From the NCBI GenBank assembly GCA_013335435.1, contig JAAXVP010000004.1:1-39407 (forward strand): a stretch of 39,407 bases of DNA, written 5' to 3'. This DNA comes from Thiobacillus sp. (GTDB taxonomy: Bacteria; Pseudomonadota; Gammaproteobacteria; Burkholderiales; Thiobacillaceae). The notes beneath the pieces were generated by a model, which had not been told where the DNA came from, did no database searches, and saw only the letters and a list, made by a program, of their open reading frames with translations. The translations under genes and the position numbers were made by a program. Positions within the stretch are counted from its first letter, which is position 1, and each line of letters starts with the position of its first letter. Positions 28,452 through 39,407 of this stretch are shown piece after piece.

Positions 28452-29057
28452 ATGCCTGTTACTCCGGAAGTGTTGCTCTCGCGCCTGGAAGACGCCCTGG
28501 GCGACAAGTTGGTCAGTGGCCGTGTCGCCCTGGGCGAGGTCACCATCGAGGTGCGGCCGGAAGATTGGCATGATGTCGCCGTGCAGTTGCGCGACGAGCC
28601 GGGTCTCCGTTTCGATGAGTTGATCGATCTGAGTGGTGTCGATTATTCCGCCTATGCCGAAACCGGTCGTGCGGAGGGGCGCTATGCGGTGGTCATGCAC
28701 CTGCTGTCCGTGGCGCGCAATCACCGCGTCCGGGTGCGTGCCTTCTGCGCTGACGACGAGATGCCGGTGATCGCCTCGGTGGTCGATGTCTGGGCTGTTA
28801 CCAACTGGTATGAGCGCGAGACCTTCGATATGTTCGGCATTGTCTTCGATGGCCACCCGGACCTGCGCCGGATCCTGACCGACTACGGCTTCATCGGGCA
28901 CCCCTATCGCAAGGATTTCCCGGTCCACGGTCATGTCGAGATGCGCTATGACCCGGAGCAGAAGCGGGTGATCTACCAGCCGGTCACCCTCGAGCCACGC
29001 GAGGTCACCCCGCGCATCGTGCGCGAAGATAATTTCGGGGATGTCGGCCATGGCTGA
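28452..29057 (+). CDS. nuoC: NADH-quinone oxidoreductase subunit C
   Basis: [40 protein letters not shown]. Confidence 0.97.
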   Translation: MPVTPEVLLSRLEDALGDKLVSGRVALGEVTIEVRPEDWHDVAVQLRDEPGLRFDELIDLSGVDYSAYAETGRAEGRYAVVMHLLSVARNHRVRVRAFCADDEMPVIASVVDVWAVTNWYERETFDMFGIVFDGHPDLRRILTDYGFIGHPYRKDFPVHGHVEMRYDPEQKRVIYQPVTLEPREVTPRIVREDNFGDVGHG

Positions 29058-30309
29058 GATCAAGAACTACACCCTCAACTTTGGTCCCCAGCACCCGGCG
29101 GCCCACGGTGTGCTCCGTCTGGTGCTCGAACTGGATGGCGAAGTGGTCGAGCGTGCCGACCCGCACATCGGTCTGCTCCATCGCGGTACCGAAAAACTGG
29201 CTGAGAACCGCACCTACCTGCAGACCCTGCCTTATCTGGACCGGCTCGATTACCTGTCCATGATGATGAATGAGCATGCCTACTGCATGGCGGTGGAAAA
29301 GCTGCTCCAGGTGGAAGTGCCGGTGCGTGCCCAGTACATCCGGGTGATGTTCGACGAGATCACTCGCCTGCTGAACCACCTGCTCTGGCTCGGTACCCAT
29401 GGTCTCGACGTCGGCGCCATGACCATCTTCCTGTACGCCTTCCGGGAACGGGAGGATCTCCTGGACATGTACGAGGCGGTCTGTGGCGCCCGGATGCACG
29501 CGGCCTACTACCGTCCCGGCGGCGTCTATCGCGACCTGCCCGACAGCATGCCCAGGTACGAGGCTGCCAACAGCAAGTACAAGAGCGCGGCTGACTTGAA
29601 GCGGTTGAACGCCAACCGCGAAGGCTCGCTGCTCGATTTCATCGAGGACTTCACCAACCGCTTCCCGGCCTGCGTCGACGACTACGAGACGCTGCTGACC
29701 GACAACCGGATCTGGAAACAGCGCACCGTCGGTATCGGTGTGGTGAGTCCGGAGCGCGCCAAGCAACTCGGCTTCACCGGTCCTATGCTGCGGGGCTCCG
29801 GTGTGGTCTGGGATTTGCGCAGGATGCAGCCCTACGAGGTCTACGACCGGGTCGACTTCGAAATTCCGGTCGGCAAGAACGGCGATTGCTACGACCGTTA
29901 CCTGGTGCGCATGGAAGAGATGCGCCAGTCCAACCGGATCATCCGGCAGTGCGTGGACTGGCTGAAGGCCAATCCGGGCCCGGTCATCACCGGCGACCAC
30001 AAGGTGGCGCCGCCGTCACGCGCCGCCATGAAGAACAACATGGAAGAGCTGATCCATCACTTCAAGCTGTTCACCGAGGGCATGCACGTGCCGGCGGGCG
30101 AGGCCTACGCGGCCATCGAGCAGGCGAAGGGCGAGTTCGGCGTCTACCTGATTTCGGATGGCGGCAACAAGCCCTACCGCATGAAGCTGCGCGCGCCCGG
30201 CTTTGCCCACCTCTCGGCCATGGACGAGATGGCGCGCGGCCTCATGATTGCCGACGTGGTCGCCATTATCGGCACCATAGATATCGTTTTCGGGGACATC
30301 GACCGATGA
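29050..30309 (+). CDS. nuoD: NADH-quinone oxidoreductase subunit D
   Basis: [34 protein letters not shown]. Confidence 0.97.
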   Translation: MAEIKNYTLNFGPQHPAAHGVLRLVLELDGEVVERADPHIGLLHRGTEKLAENRTYLQTLPYLDRLDYLSMMMNEHAYCMAVEKLLQVEVPVRAQYIRVMFDEITRLLNHLLWLGTHGLDVGAMTIFLYAFREREDLLDMYEAVCGARMHAAYYRPGGVYRDLPDSMPRYEAANSKYKSAADLKRLNANREGSLLDFIEDFTNRFPACVDDYETLLTDNRIWKQRTVGIGVVSPERAKQLGFTGPMLRGSGVVWDLRRMQPYEVYDRVDFEIPVGKNGDCYDRYLVRMEEMRQSNRIIRQCVDWLKANPGPVITGDHKVAPPSRAAMKNNMEELIHHFKLFTEGMHVPAGEAYAAIEQAKGEFGVYLISDGGNKPYRMKLRAPGFAHLSAMDEMARGLMIADVVAIIGTIDIVFGDIDR

Positions 30310-30782
30310 GTTTATCCGCTGAATCGCTGGCCCTGGTCGACAAGGAAATCGCCAAGTACCCGGCCGAACAGAAGCAGTCGGCCGTCATGGCTGCCCTGCG
30401 TATCGCCCAGGTCGAGAAGGGTTGGTTGTCCAACGAGACCATCGAGTTCGTCGCCCGGTACCTGGGTATGCCGACCATCGCCGTCTACGAAGTGGCGACC
30501 TTCTACAACATGTACGAACTGGAGCCGTGCGGCCGCCACAAGATCACCGTCTGCACCAACCTGCCGTGCCAATTGCAGGGTGCCGACACGGTGGCCGACT
30601 ATCTGAAGCGGAAACTCGGCATCGAGTTCGGCGAGACCACCGCGGACGGTCGTTTCACCCTCAAGGAAGGCGAGTGCTTCGGTACCTGCGGCAGCGGTCC
30701 GCTGTGCCTGCACAACAACCACAAGATGCATACCCACCTGTCCCCGGAAACCGTGGACAAGCTGCTGGATGAGCTGAAATGA
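30306..30782 (+). CDS. nuoE: NADH-quinone oxidoreductase subunit E
   Basis: [44 protein letters not shown] overlap with nuoD. Confidence 0.96.
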   Translation: MSLSAESLALVDKEIAKYPAEQKQSAVMAALRIAQVEKGWLSNETIEFVARYLGMPTIAVYEVATFYNMYELEPCGRHKITVCTNLPCQLQGADTVADYLKRKLGIEFGETTADGRFTLKEGECFGTCGSGPLCLHNNHKMHTHLSPETVDKLLDELK

Positions 30783-32065
30783 GCGCGCCCTACACCGGCC
30801 CCAAGGTCTGTCTCTGGACCCTAGACCATCCGAATCCGGCTTCCCTGGAGACCTACGTCGCCAATGGCGGCTACGAGGCCCTGAAGAAGATCCTGGCCGA
30901 GAAGACCCCGGCCGCCGAGATCATCGAGCAGGTCAAGATATCGGCCCTGCGCGGCCGCGGCGGCGCCGGCTTCCCGACCGGCCTGAAGTGGTCGTTCATG
31001 CCGCGCAACTACGACGGCGACAAGTACATCGTCTGCAACACCGACGAGGGCGAGCCGGGTACCTTCAAGGACCGCGACATCATCGAGTTCAACCCGCACC
31101 AGTTGATCGAGGGCATGGCCATCGCTGGCTACACCCTGGGCGCCAAGGCGGGCTACAACTACATCCACGGCGAGATCTTCGAGCTTTACCAGTTCTGGGA
31201 AAAGGCCCTGGAAGAGGCGCGTGCCGCCGGCTACCTGGGCAAGAACATCCTGGGCTCCGGCTGGGACTTCGACCTCCACGCCCACCAGGGCTATGGCGCC
31301 TACGTATGCGGCGAGGAAACCGCCTTGCTGGAGTCGATCGAGGGCAAAAAGGGGCAACCTCGCTTCAAGCCCCCGTTCCCGGCCAGCTACGGCCTCTACG
31401 GCAAGCCGACCACGATCAACAACACCGAGACCCTGGCCTCGATCCCCTGGATCGTGCGCCACGGCGGCCAGGCCTTCCTGGAACTGGGCAAGCCCAACAA
31501 TGGCGGCACCAAGATCTTCTCGATCTCCGGCCACGTCAACAAGCCGGGCAACTACGAGATACCCATGGGCACGCCGTTCCCGGAACTGCTGGAAATGGCT
31601 GGCGGGATGCGCAACGGGAACAAGCTGAAGGCGGTCATCCCGGGCGGTTCCTCCGCCCCGGTCCTGCCGGCCGACATCATGATGGCCTGCACCCTGGACT
31701 ACGATTCCATCGCCAAGGCCGGTTCCATGTTCGGTTCCGGGGCGCTCATCGTCATGGACGAGACGGTCTGCATGGTCAAGGCCCTGGAGCGCCTGGCCTA
31801 CTTCTACTTCGAGGAATCCTGCGGCCAGTGCACGCCCTGCCGCGAGGGCACCGGCTGGATGTACCGCGTGATCAAGCGCATCGAGCACGGCGAAGGCCGG
31901 CCGGAAGACCTCGACCTCTTGATGAGCGTCGGCACCAATATCGCCGGCCGCACCATCTGCGCCCTCGGCGAAGCCGCCGTCGGCCCGGTGCAGAGCTTCA
32001 TCAAGCATTTCCGCAAGGAATTCGAGTACCACATCGAGAACAAGAAATGCATGGTGGGGAACTGA
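30779..32065 (+). CDS. nuoF: NADH-quinone oxidoreductase subunit F
   Basis: [49 protein letters not shown]. Confidence 0.98.
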   Translation: MSAPYTGPKVCLWTLDHPNPASLETYVANGGYEALKKILAEKTPAAEIIEQVKISALRGRGGAGFPTGLKWSFMPRNYDGDKYIVCNTDEGEPGTFKDRDIIEFNPHQLIEGMAIAGYTLGAKAGYNYIHGEIFELYQFWEKALEEARAAGYLGKNILGSGWDFDLHAHQGYGAYVCGEETALLESIEGKKGQPRFKPPFPASYGLYGKPTTINNTETLASIPWIVRHGGQAFLELGKPNNGGTKIFSISGHVNKPGNYEIPMGTPFPELLEMAGGMRNGNKLKAVIPGGSSAPVLPADIMMACTLDYDSIAKAGSMFGSGALIVMDETVCMVKALERLAYFYFEESCGQCTPCREGTGWMYRVIKRIEHGEGRPEDLDLLMSVGTNIAGRTICALGEAAVGPVQSFIKHFRKEFEYHIENKKCMVGN

Positions 32066-32066
32066 G

Positions 32067-34379
32067 ATGCCGATAGTCACCATCGACGACAAGCAGATCG
32101 AAGTCGCTGCCGGCAGTACGGTGATGGACGCCGCCCGCGAGGCCGGCATCTATGTTCCGCACTTCTGCTACCACAAGAAACTGTCCATCGCCGCCAGTTG
32201 CCGCATGTGCCTGGTCGAGGTGGAGAAGATGCCGCGTCCGGTGCCGGCCTGCGCCACCCCGGTGAGCGACGGCATGATCGTGCGCAGCCATTCGGCCAAG
32301 GCGGTCGAGGCCCAGAAGGGCGTGATGGAGTTCCTCCTGATCAACCACCCCCTGGATTGCCCGATCTGCGACCAGGGCGGCGAATGCATGCTCCAGGATG
32401 TCGCCATGGGCTACGGCGGTGTCGCCTCGCGCTATGACGAGCCGAAGCGCGTGGTCAAGGAGAAGGATCTCGGGCCCCTGGTCGCCACCGACATGACCCG
32501 CTGCATCCACTGCAGCCGCTGCGTCCGCTTCGGCCAGGAGATCGCCGGCATCATGGAACTGGGCATGCCCGGCCGTGGCGAACACACCGAGGTGATGCCT
32601 TTCCTGGCCAATCAGGTCACTTCCGAGCTGTCCGGCAACGTCATCGACCTGTGTCCGGTCGGCGCCCTGACCTCGAAGCCGTTCCGTTTCAATGCCCGGC
32701 CCTGGGAGCTGTCCCGGCGCAAGACCGTCAGCCCGCACGACGGCCTGGGTGCCAACATGGCGATCCACGTCAAGGGCAACCAGGTCTTCCGCGCCACCCC
32801 GGTCGACAACGAAGCCATCAACGAATGCTGGCTGGCCGATCGTGACCGCTACAGCTACGAAGCGATCAACTCCGACGAGCGCCTGCTGACGCCCATGGTC
32901 AAGGATGGCGGCAACTGGCTCGCCGTCGACTGGCGCAAGGCCCTGGCCCAGGCGGCCGGCGCCCTCAAGGTGATCCGCGACACGCATGGCGGCGACGCCA
33001 TCGGCTTCATCGCCTCGCCGCGCCAGACCGTCGAGGAACTCTACCTGTTCCAGAAGCTGGCCCGCGCCCTCGGCTGCGGGAGCATAGACAGCCGCGTCGA
33101 TCGCGCCGACTTCGCCGGCAACCGCGACGGCGTCGAGTGGCTGGGCATGCCGGTGGCCGACCTGAATGGCCTCGACCGCTGTCTGGTGGTCGGTTCCAGC
33201 CTGCGCAAGGAACAACCCCTGATCGCCCAGCGTCTGCGCCAGGCGGTCAAGAAGGGCATGCAGCTCAATGTCGTGCACGTCAGCGACGACGCACTGCTTT
33301 GCCGCGCCAACAAGCTCGTTGCCCGGCCGTCCGGCCTGGTCGAGGCCCTGGCCCAGGTGGCCAAGGCGGTCGGTGCCCAGGTCGAAGGACTCGGCACGGT
33401 CGTGGTCGGCATGGCCGCCCAGGCCCTGGCCGACAGCCTCAAGTCGGGCGAGAACAAGGCCGTCCTGCTCGGCGCCGTGGCGCAACAGCATGTCGCCGCC
33501 GCCGAACTGCACGCCCTGGCCCAGGCCATCGCCCAGGCCACCGGCGCCACGCTCGGCTTCCTGGTCGATGCCGCCAACCAGGTCGGCGCCGGCGTGGTCA
33601 ACTGCCGGCCCGGGCAGGGTGGGGCCAACGCCGCCGCCATGTTTGCCGAGCCCAAGAAGGCCTACGTCATCCTCGGCGCCGAGCCGGAACTGGAGGCCTG
33701 GAACAGTGCCCAGGCGCGCCAGGCACTGGAGTCCGCCGAGTTGGTGGTGGTACTGAGTCCGTTCAAGACCCGGACCGTGGATTACGCGAATGTGATGTTG
33801 CCGGTCGCGGCCTACGCCGAGACCGCCGGCAGCTATGTCAGCATGGAAGGCCGCCTGCAATCCTTCCGCGCCGCCGCCTCGCCCCGGGGCGAGGCCCGTC
33901 CGGCCTGGAAGGTGCTGCGTGTGCTGGGCAACCAGTTCGATCTGCCCGGCTTCGGCCAGGACAGCGTCGAACAGGTCCTGGCCGAGGCGCTGCCGGACGG
34001 CGAGGCGACGGTCAAGGCCCGCCTGGGCAACGGCATCGCCGGCGTTGCCGCGACCCGGCTCCACGCCGATGCCGGCATCGAGCGCCTGGGCGAGACCCCG
34101 ATCTATCAACTGGACGCCTATACCCGCCGCGCCCCGGCCCTGCAGGCCACCGCCGACGGCCGGATGGGTCAGGCCGCCGCCGCCAACGCGAGCCTGATCG
34201 CGCGCCTGGGCCTGGCCGTCGACAGGCCGGTGAAGGTGAAGCAGAACGGTGCCGACACCGTGCTCAAGCTGGTCTGCGACGATAGTCTGCCCGACAACGT
34301 CGTGCGCGTGCCCGGCAGCCTGTCCGCGGCCAGCCGCCTGGGCGCCCGTTACGGCGAAATCAGCCTGGAGAAGATGTGA
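32067..34379 (+). CDS. nuoG: NADH-quinone oxidoreductase subunit G
   Basis: N-terminal 2Fe-2S ([20 protein letters not shown]), [27 protein letters not shown]. Confidence 0.97.
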   Translation: MPIVTIDDKQIEVAAGSTVMDAAREAGIYVPHFCYHKKLSIAASCRMCLVEVEKMPRPVPACATPVSDGMIVRSHSAKAVEAQKGVMEFLLINHPLDCPICDQGGECMLQDVAMGYGGVASRYDEPKRVVKEKDLGPLVATDMTRCIHCSRCVRFGQEIAGIMELGMPGRGEHTEVMPFLANQVTSELSGNVIDLCPVGALTSKPFRFNARPWELSRRKTVSPHDGLGANMAIHVKGNQVFRATPVDNEAINECWLADRDRYSYEAINSDERLLTPMVKDGGNWLAVDWRKALAQAAGALKVIRDTHGGDAIGFIASPRQTVEELYLFQKLARALGCGSIDSRVDRADFAGNRDGVEWLGMPVADLNGLDRCLVVGSSLRKEQPLIAQRLRQAVKKGMQLNVVHVSDDALLCRANKLVARPSGLVEALAQVAKAVGAQVEGLGTVVVGMAAQALADSLKSGENKAVLLGAVAQQHVAAAELHALAQAIAQATGATLGFLVDAANQVGAGVVNCRPGQGGANAAAMFAEPKKAYVILGAEPELEAWNSAQARQALESAELVVVLSPFKTRTVDYANVMLPVAAYAETAGSYVSMEGRLQSFRAAASPRGEARPAWKVLRVLGNQFDLPGFGQDSVEQVLAEALPDGEATVKARLGNGIAGVAATRLHADAGIERLGETPIYQLDAYTRRAPALQATADGRMGQAAAANASLIARLGLAVDRPVKVKQNGADTVLKLVCDDSLPDNVVRVPGSLSAASRLGARYGEISLEKM

Positions 34380-35410
34380 TGGAATACTTCCAGCAACTCC
34401 TCGGCCCGGCCTGGCTGCCGGTCTGGACCCTGGTCAAGATCATCGTCATCGTCCTGCCGCTGCTGATCGCCGTGGCCTACCTGACCTACGCCGAGCGCAA
34501 GATCATCGGCTACATGCAGATCCGCATCGGCCCCAACCGGGTCGGTTTCTTCGGCTACCGCCTGGTCGGCCTGGGCCAGCCGATCGCCGACGCGGTCAAG
34601 CTGATGACCAAGGAAATCATGCTGCCGACCGGCGCCAACAAGGCCCTGTTCCTGACCGCGCCGGTGTTGTCGATCGGCCCGGCCCTGGCGGCCTGGGCGG
34701 TGGTGCCGTTCACCGACGGGATGGTCCTGGCCAACGTCGACGCCAGCCTGCTCTACATCATGGCCATCACTTCCATGGGCGTGTACGGCGTCATCGTGGC
34801 CGGCTGGGCCTCCAACTCCAAGTACGCCCTGCTCGGCGCCTTGCGCTCGGCGGCCCAGATCGTGTCCTACGAGATCGCCATGGGTTTCGCCCTGGTCGGC
34901 GTCCTGATGTCGGCCCAGAGCCTCAACCTGGTCGACATCGTCCAGCACCAATCGGGTGGCTTCTGGCAGTGGTACTGGCTGCCGCTGTTCCCGCTTTTCA
35001 TCGTCTACCTGATCGCCGGCGTAGCCGAGACCAACCGGGCCCCGTTCGACGTCGCCGAGGGCGAATCGGAGATCGTCGCCGGCTTCCACGTCGACTACTC
35101 CGGCATGGCCTTCGCGGTGTTCTTCCTGGCCGAATACGCCAACATGATCCTGGTTTCCGCCTTGGTCTCGATCATGTTCCTGGGCGGCTGGCTGTCGCCG
35201 CTGCCGTTCTTGCCCGACAGCGCCTTCTGGCTGCTCGCCAAGATCAGCTTCGTGCTGTTCCTGTTCCTCTGGTTCCGCGCCACCTTCCCGCGCTACCGTT
35301 ATGACCAGATCATGCGCCTGGGCTGGAAGGTGTTCATCCCGGTCACCCTGGTCTGGATCGTGGTGGTCGGCGCGTTCATGCAGACCCCGTTGGGTTACCT
35401 GTTCCACTAA
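34379..35410 (+). CDS. nuoH: NADH-quinone oxidoreductase subunit H
   Basis: [51 protein letters not shown]. Confidence 0.97.
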   Translation: MEYFQQLLGPAWLPVWTLVKIIVIVLPLLIAVAYLTYAERKIIGYMQIRIGPNRVGFFGYRLVGLGQPIADAVKLMTKEIMLPTGANKALFLTAPVLSIGPALAAWAVVPFTDGMVLANVDASLLYIMAITSMGVYGVIVAGWASNSKYALLGALRSAAQIVSYEIAMGFALVGVLMSAQSLNLVDIVQHQSGGFWQWYWLPLFPLFIVYLIAGVAETNRAPFDVAEGESEIVAGFHVDYSGMAFAVFFLAEYANMILVSALVSIMFLGGWLSPLPFLPDSAFWLLAKISFVLFLFLWFRATFPRYRYDQIMRLGWKVFIPVTLVWIVVVGAFMQTPLGYLFH

Positions 35411-35420
35411 GGGGGAAAAA

Positions 35421-35912
35421 GTGCAGAACCGGATCAAGTTCTACTTCAAGACCTTCTTCCTGGTCGAGTTGCTCCAGGGTATGGCGGTCACTTGGCGCCA
35501 TATGTGGGCGCCCAAGATCACCGTCCAGTATCCCGACGAACGCACGCCGCAAAGCCCGCGCTTCCGCGGCCTGCATGCCCTGCGCCGCTACCCGACCGGC
35601 GAGGAACGCTGCATCGGCTGCAAGCTGTGCGAGGCGGTTTGCCCGGCCATGGCGATCACCATCGAAACCGCCCAGCGCGACGACGGTACCCGGCGCACCA
35701 CCCGTTACGACATCGACCTGACCAAGTGCATCTTCTGCGGCTTCTGCGAAGAAGCCTGCCCGGTCGATGCCATCGTCGAGACCCGCATCTTCGATTATCA
35801 CGGCGAGAAGCGGGGCGATCTCTATTACACCAAGGACATGCTCCTGGCGGTCGGCGACAAGCACGAGGCCCAGATCGCCCAGGACAAGGCCGCCGACGCC
35901 AAATACCGCTAA
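35421..35912 (+). CDS. nuoI: NADH-quinone oxidoreductase subunit I (GTG start)
   Basis: Two 4Fe-4S motifs [16 protein letters not shown] and [16 protein letters not shown]. Confidence 0.97.
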   Translation: MQNRIKFYFKTFFLVELLQGMAVTWRHMWAPKITVQYPDERTPQSPRFRGLHALRRYPTGEERCIGCKLCEAVCPAMAITIETAQRDDGTRRTTRYDIDLTKCIFCGFCEEACPVDAIVETRIFDYHGEKRGDLYYTKDMLLAVGDKHEAQIAQDKAADAKYR

Positions 35913-35922
35913 CGGACTAGAC

Positions 35923-36540
35923 ATGGACTTCGCCAGCCTCGTTTTCTACTTCTTCGCCGCCATCCTGCTGCTCTCGGCGCTCCGCGTCGTCACCGCCAAG
36001 AACCCGGTGCATGCCGCCCTGGCCCTGGTGCTGGCCTTCTTCACCGCGGCCGGCATCTGGCTCCTGCTCGAGGCCGAGTTCCTCGCCATCACCCTGGTCC
36101 TGGTCTACGTCGGCGCGGTGATGGTGCTGTTCATCTTCGTGGTGATGATGCTCGACATCAACATCGAGGAGATGCGCCAGGGCTTCTGGGACTACCTGCC
36201 CATCGCCGGTCTGGTCGCCGGCCTGATGGCGGTCGAGATGGTCATCGTCCTGGGCGGCGATCGCTTCGGTTTGACCGCGCCCGCGCCCATGCCGGCGGAT
36301 TTCAGCAACACCAAGCAGCTCGGTATGCTGCTCTATACCGACTACGTCTACGCCTTCGAACTGGCGGCGGTGATCCTCCTGGTCGCCATCGTCGCCGCCA
36401 TCGCCCTGACCCTGCGCCGGCGGCCCAACCGCAAGGTCATCGACGTCGGCTGGCAGGTGCGCCAGACCGCCGAAGGGCACATCCGCATGGTCAACCTGAA
36501 GCCGCAGAAACCCGAATACAAAGAGGAGGACGACGAATGA
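35923..36540 (+). CDS. nuoJ: NADH-quinone oxidoreductase subunit J
   Basis: [51 protein letters not shown]. Confidence 0.96.
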   Translation: MDFASLVFYFFAAILLLSALRVVTAKNPVHAALALVLAFFTAAGIWLLLEAEFLAITLVLVYVGAVMVLFIFVVMMLDINIEEMRQGFWDYLPIAGLVAGLMAVEMVIVLGGDRFGLTAPAPMPADFSNTKQLGMLLYTDYVYAFELAAVILLVAIVAAIALTLRRRPNRKVIDVGWQVRQTAEGHIRMVNLKPQKPEYKEEDDE

Positions 36541-36842
36541 TCGGCCTCGACCACTACATCATCCTCGGTTCCCTGCTGTTCGCCATCGGCGTCCTGGGCA
36601 TCTTCCTGAACCGCAAGAACGTCATCATCCTGCTCATGGCCATCGAGCTGATGCTGCTGGCGGTGAACCTCAACTTCATCGCCTTCTCGCATTACCTGCA
36701 CGATACCGCCGGCCAGGTGTTCGTGTTCTTCATCCTGACCGTGGCGGCCGCCGAGTCGGCGATCGGTCTGGCCATCCTCGTGGTGCTGTTCCGCAACCTG
36801 CGCAGCATCAACGTCGATGACCTCGACAGCCTGAAGGGTTAA
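36537..36842 (+). CDS. nuoK: NADH-quinone oxidoreductase subunit K
   Basis: [30 protein letters not shown] overlap with nuoJ. Confidence 0.96.
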   Translation: MIGLDHYIILGSLLFAIGVLGIFLNRKNVIILLMAIELMLLAVNLNFIAFSHYLHDTAGQVFVFFILTVAAAESAIGLAILVVLFRNLRSINVDDLDSLKG

Positions 36843-36845
36843 GCC

Positions 36846-38861
36846 ATGGACATGCATACCCTGTACCTCACAGTGCCCCTGGCCCCGCTGGCCGGGGCCG
36901 TGATCGCCGGCCTGTTCGGCAAGCAGATCGGCCGCATCGGCGCCCACACGGTCACCATCCTGGGCGTCCTGGTGTCGTTCCTGGCCTCGCTGATGGTCTT
37001 CCAGGACGTCCTGGCCGGCCACACCTACAACGGCGCCGTCTACACCTGGCTGACCAGCGGCAACGTCAGCATGGAGGTGGGCTTCCTGATCGACCGCCTG
37101 ACCACGGTGATGATGCTGGTGGTGACCTTCGTCTCGCTCTGCGTGCACGTCTACACCATCGGCTACATGTCCGACGATCCGGGCTACCAGCGCTTCTTCA
37201 GCTATATCTCGCTGTTCACCTTCTCCATGCTCATGCTGGTGATGTCGAACAACTTCCTGCAGCTGTTCTTCGGCTGGGAGGCGGTCGGCCTGGTCTCGTA
37301 CCTGCTGATCGGTTTCTGGTATACCCGGGACAGCGCCATCTACGCCAACCTGAAGGCCTTCCTGGTCAACCGGGTCGGCGACTTCGGCTTCCTGCTCGGG
37401 ATCGGCCTGGTCCTGGCCTATTTCGGCAGCCTCGACTACGCCACCGTGTTCCAGGCCGCGCCGGAGATGGCCAGCCATACCATCTCGCTGATCGACGGCC
37501 AGACCTGGTCGTTGCTGACGGTGATCTGCATCCTCCTGTTCATCGGCGCCATGGGCAAATCGGCCCAGTTCCCGCTCCACGTCTGGCTGCCCGATTCCAT
37601 GGAAGGCCCGACCCCGATCTCGGCCCTGATCCACGCCGCCACCATGGTCACGGCCGGCATCTTCATGGTGGCCCGGATGTCACCCCTGTTCGAACTGTCC
37701 GACACGGCGCTCAGCTTCGTCATGGTCATCGGCGCCATCACCGCCCTGTTCATGGGCTTCCTGGGCATGATCCAGAACGACATCAAACGGGTGATCGCCT
37801 ATTCGACGCTGTCCCAGCTCGGCTACATGACCGTGGCCCTGGGCGCGTCGGCCTACTCGGTGGCGATCTTCCACCTGATGACCCACGCCTTCTTCAAGGC
37901 CCTGCTGTTCCTGGCCGCCGGCTCGGTCATCATCGGCATGCACCACGACCAGGACATCCGCAACATGGGCGGCCTGCGCAAGTACATGCCGATCACATGG
38001 ATCACGCTCCTGATCGGCTCCCTGGCCCTGATCGGCACCCCGGGCCTGTCCGGCTTCTACTCCAAGGACTCCATCATCGAGGCGGCGCACGCCTCCCACC
38101 TGTGGGGTTCCGGTTTCGCCGCCTTCGCGGTGACCGCCGGCGTGTTCGTCACGGCGTTCTATTCGTTCCGGATGTACTTCATGGTCTTCCACGGCAAGGA
38201 GCGCTTCCACCAGGCCCACGCCGGCCACGACCAGGAAGGCGGCAAGGACGACGACGCGCATGGCCATCACCACGGCGGCCACAGCACGCCGCACGAGACT
38301 CCCTGGGTGGTCTGGCTGCCCCTGGTGCTGCTCGCCATACCGTCGATCTATGCCGGCTATGCCTACATCGAGCCCATGCTGTACGGCGACTTCTTCGGTT
38401 CGGCCATCTTCATCAACCATGAGGCCCACCCGGCCATGGAAGAACTCAAGGCCGAGTTCCACGGCGCCGGCGCCATGGCCATCCACGCCTTCCAGACCCT
38501 GCCGTTCTGGCTCGCGGCCGCCGGCGTCGGCACGGCCTACTTCCTGTACATGGTGCGCCGCGACCTGCCGGCAAAGATTCAGGCCAAGACCGGCATCCTC
38601 TACACCATCCTGGAAGAGAAGTACGGCTTCGACCGTTTCAACGACTGGTTCTTCGCCGGCGGCGCCCGCCTGATCGGCGGCAAGCTCTGGCGCTGGGGCG
38701 ACGTGGCGGCCATCGACGGCGTACTGGTCAACGGCTCCGCCCGCCTGGTCGGCCGTATCGCCGCCGTGGTCCGTCATCTCCAGTCCGGCTACATCTACCA
38801 CTATGCCTTCGCCATGATCATCGGCGTGGCGCTGCTGGCGACCTGGTTCGTCCAGCTCTGA
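36846..38861 (+). CDS. nuoL: NADH-quinone oxidoreductase subunit L
   Basis: [50 protein letters not shown]. Confidence 0.97.
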   Translation: MDMHTLYLTVPLAPLAGAVIAGLFGKQIGRIGAHTVTILGVLVSFLASLMVFQDVLAGHTYNGAVYTWLTSGNVSMEVGFLIDRLTTVMMLVVTFVSLCVHVYTIGYMSDDPGYQRFFSYISLFTFSMLMLVMSNNFLQLFFGWEAVGLVSYLLIGFWYTRDSAIYANLKAFLVNRVGDFGFLLGIGLVLAYFGSLDYATVFQAAPEMASHTISLIDGQTWSLLTVICILLFIGAMGKSAQFPLHVWLPDSMEGPTPISALIHAATMVTAGIFMVARMSPLFELSDTALSFVMVIGAITALFMGFLGMIQNDIKRVIAYSTLSQLGYMTVALGASAYSVAIFHLMTHAFFKALLFLAAGSVIIGMHHDQDIRNMGGLRKYMPITWITLLIGSLALIGTPGLSGFYSKDSIIEAAHASHLWGSGFAAFAVTAGVFVTAFYSFRMYFMVFHGKERFHQAHAGHDQEGGKDDDAHGHHHGGHSTPHETPWVVWLPLVLLAIPSIYAGYAYIEPMLYGDFFGSAIFINHEAHPAMEELKAEFHGAGAMAIHAFQTLPFWLAAAGVGTAYFLYMVRRDLPAKIQAKTGILYTILEEKYGFDRFNDWFFAGGARLIGGKLWRWGDVAAIDGVLVNGSARLVGRIAAVVRHLQSGYIYHYAFAMIIGVALLATWFVQL

Positions 38862-38882
38862 ACGCGATAAACGGGATACACG

Positions 38883-39407
38883 ATGATTGACGGTATCGGA
38901 TACTTAAGCCTGACCATCTGGGTGCCCATCGTGGCGGGGATACTCATCCTCGTCACCGGTGACGACCGCAACGCCGCCGGCCAGCGCACCCTGGCCTTGA
39001 TCGGCTCCGTGCTCGGCTTCCTGGTGTCGCTGCCGCTCTGGACCGGCTTCGACAGCGCCAGCGCCGAGGTGCAGTTCAACGAACTGTCGATGTGGATACC
39101 GGCCTTCAACATCTGGTACCACCTGGGCGTCGACGGCATCTCCATGCCGTTCATCCTGCTCAACAGCTTCACCACCGTGCTGGTGGTGCTGGCCGGTTGG
39201 CAGGTGATCCAGACCCGGGTCGGCCAGTACATGGCCGCCTTCCTGATCCAGTCCGGCCTGATCAACGGCGTCTTCGCCGCGCTCGACGGCATCCTGTTCT
39301 ACGTCTTCTTCGAGGCCATGCTGATCCCGCTCTACCTGATCATCGGCATGTGGGGCGGCCCCAACCGCGTCTACGCCGCGATCAAGTTCTTCCTCTACAC
39401 CCTGCTC
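38883..39407 (+). CDS. nuoM: NADH-quinone oxidoreductase subunit M (3' partial)
   Basis: [46 protein letters not shown]; runs off the window end. Confidence 0.95.
   Translation, partial: MIDGIGYLSLTIWVPIVAGILILVTGDDRNAAGQRTLALIGSVLGFLVSLPLWTGFDSASAEVQFNELSMWIPAFNIWYHLGVDGISMPFILLNSFTTVLVVLAGWQVIQTRVGQYMAAFLIQSGLINGVFAALDGILFYVFFEAMLIPLYLIIGMWGGPNRVYAAIKFFLYTLL

Overview
GC-rich proteobacterial chromosome segment, probably betaproteobacterial (lineage is inference). Left flank is housekeeping: DUF4149 protein, yhbY, rlmE, ftsH, folP, glmM, a bacteriohemerythrin. Right flank is housekeeping: tpiA, secG, tRNA-Leu(GAG) and nuoA-M, with nuoM cut by the window end. Between them (about 7.8-23 kb) is a cluster I read as a phosphate-limitation membrane-remodelling island: btaA-btaB-HAD (betaine lipid), a divergent pyruvate kinase, an OlsB-type N-acyltransferase (ornithine lipid), an EAL-CBS-GGDEF protein, a PlcP-type metallophosphoesterase coupled to a GT4 glycosyltransferase, a second GT4 glycosyltransferase, and pstSCAB. 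Reading the intergenic regions by eye, I find Pho-box-like direct heptamers (CTGTCAY-N4-CTGTCAY) ahead of seven transcription units. Each is followed at exactly 10 nt by a -10-like hexamer, although some of these hexamers are weak. An eighth box lies downstream of pstB, ahead of an uncharacterised 81-aa protein. This supports a single Pho-controlled island that includes a c-di-GMP enzyme and an atypical pyruvate kinase. Other observations: a structured octamer-repeat region between ftsH and folP, a GC-rich intergenic repeat family, an S8 protease/PrcB-like lipoprotein pair, and a lower-GC patch with orphan ORFs. All homology calls are from recognised motifs; no database search was run.
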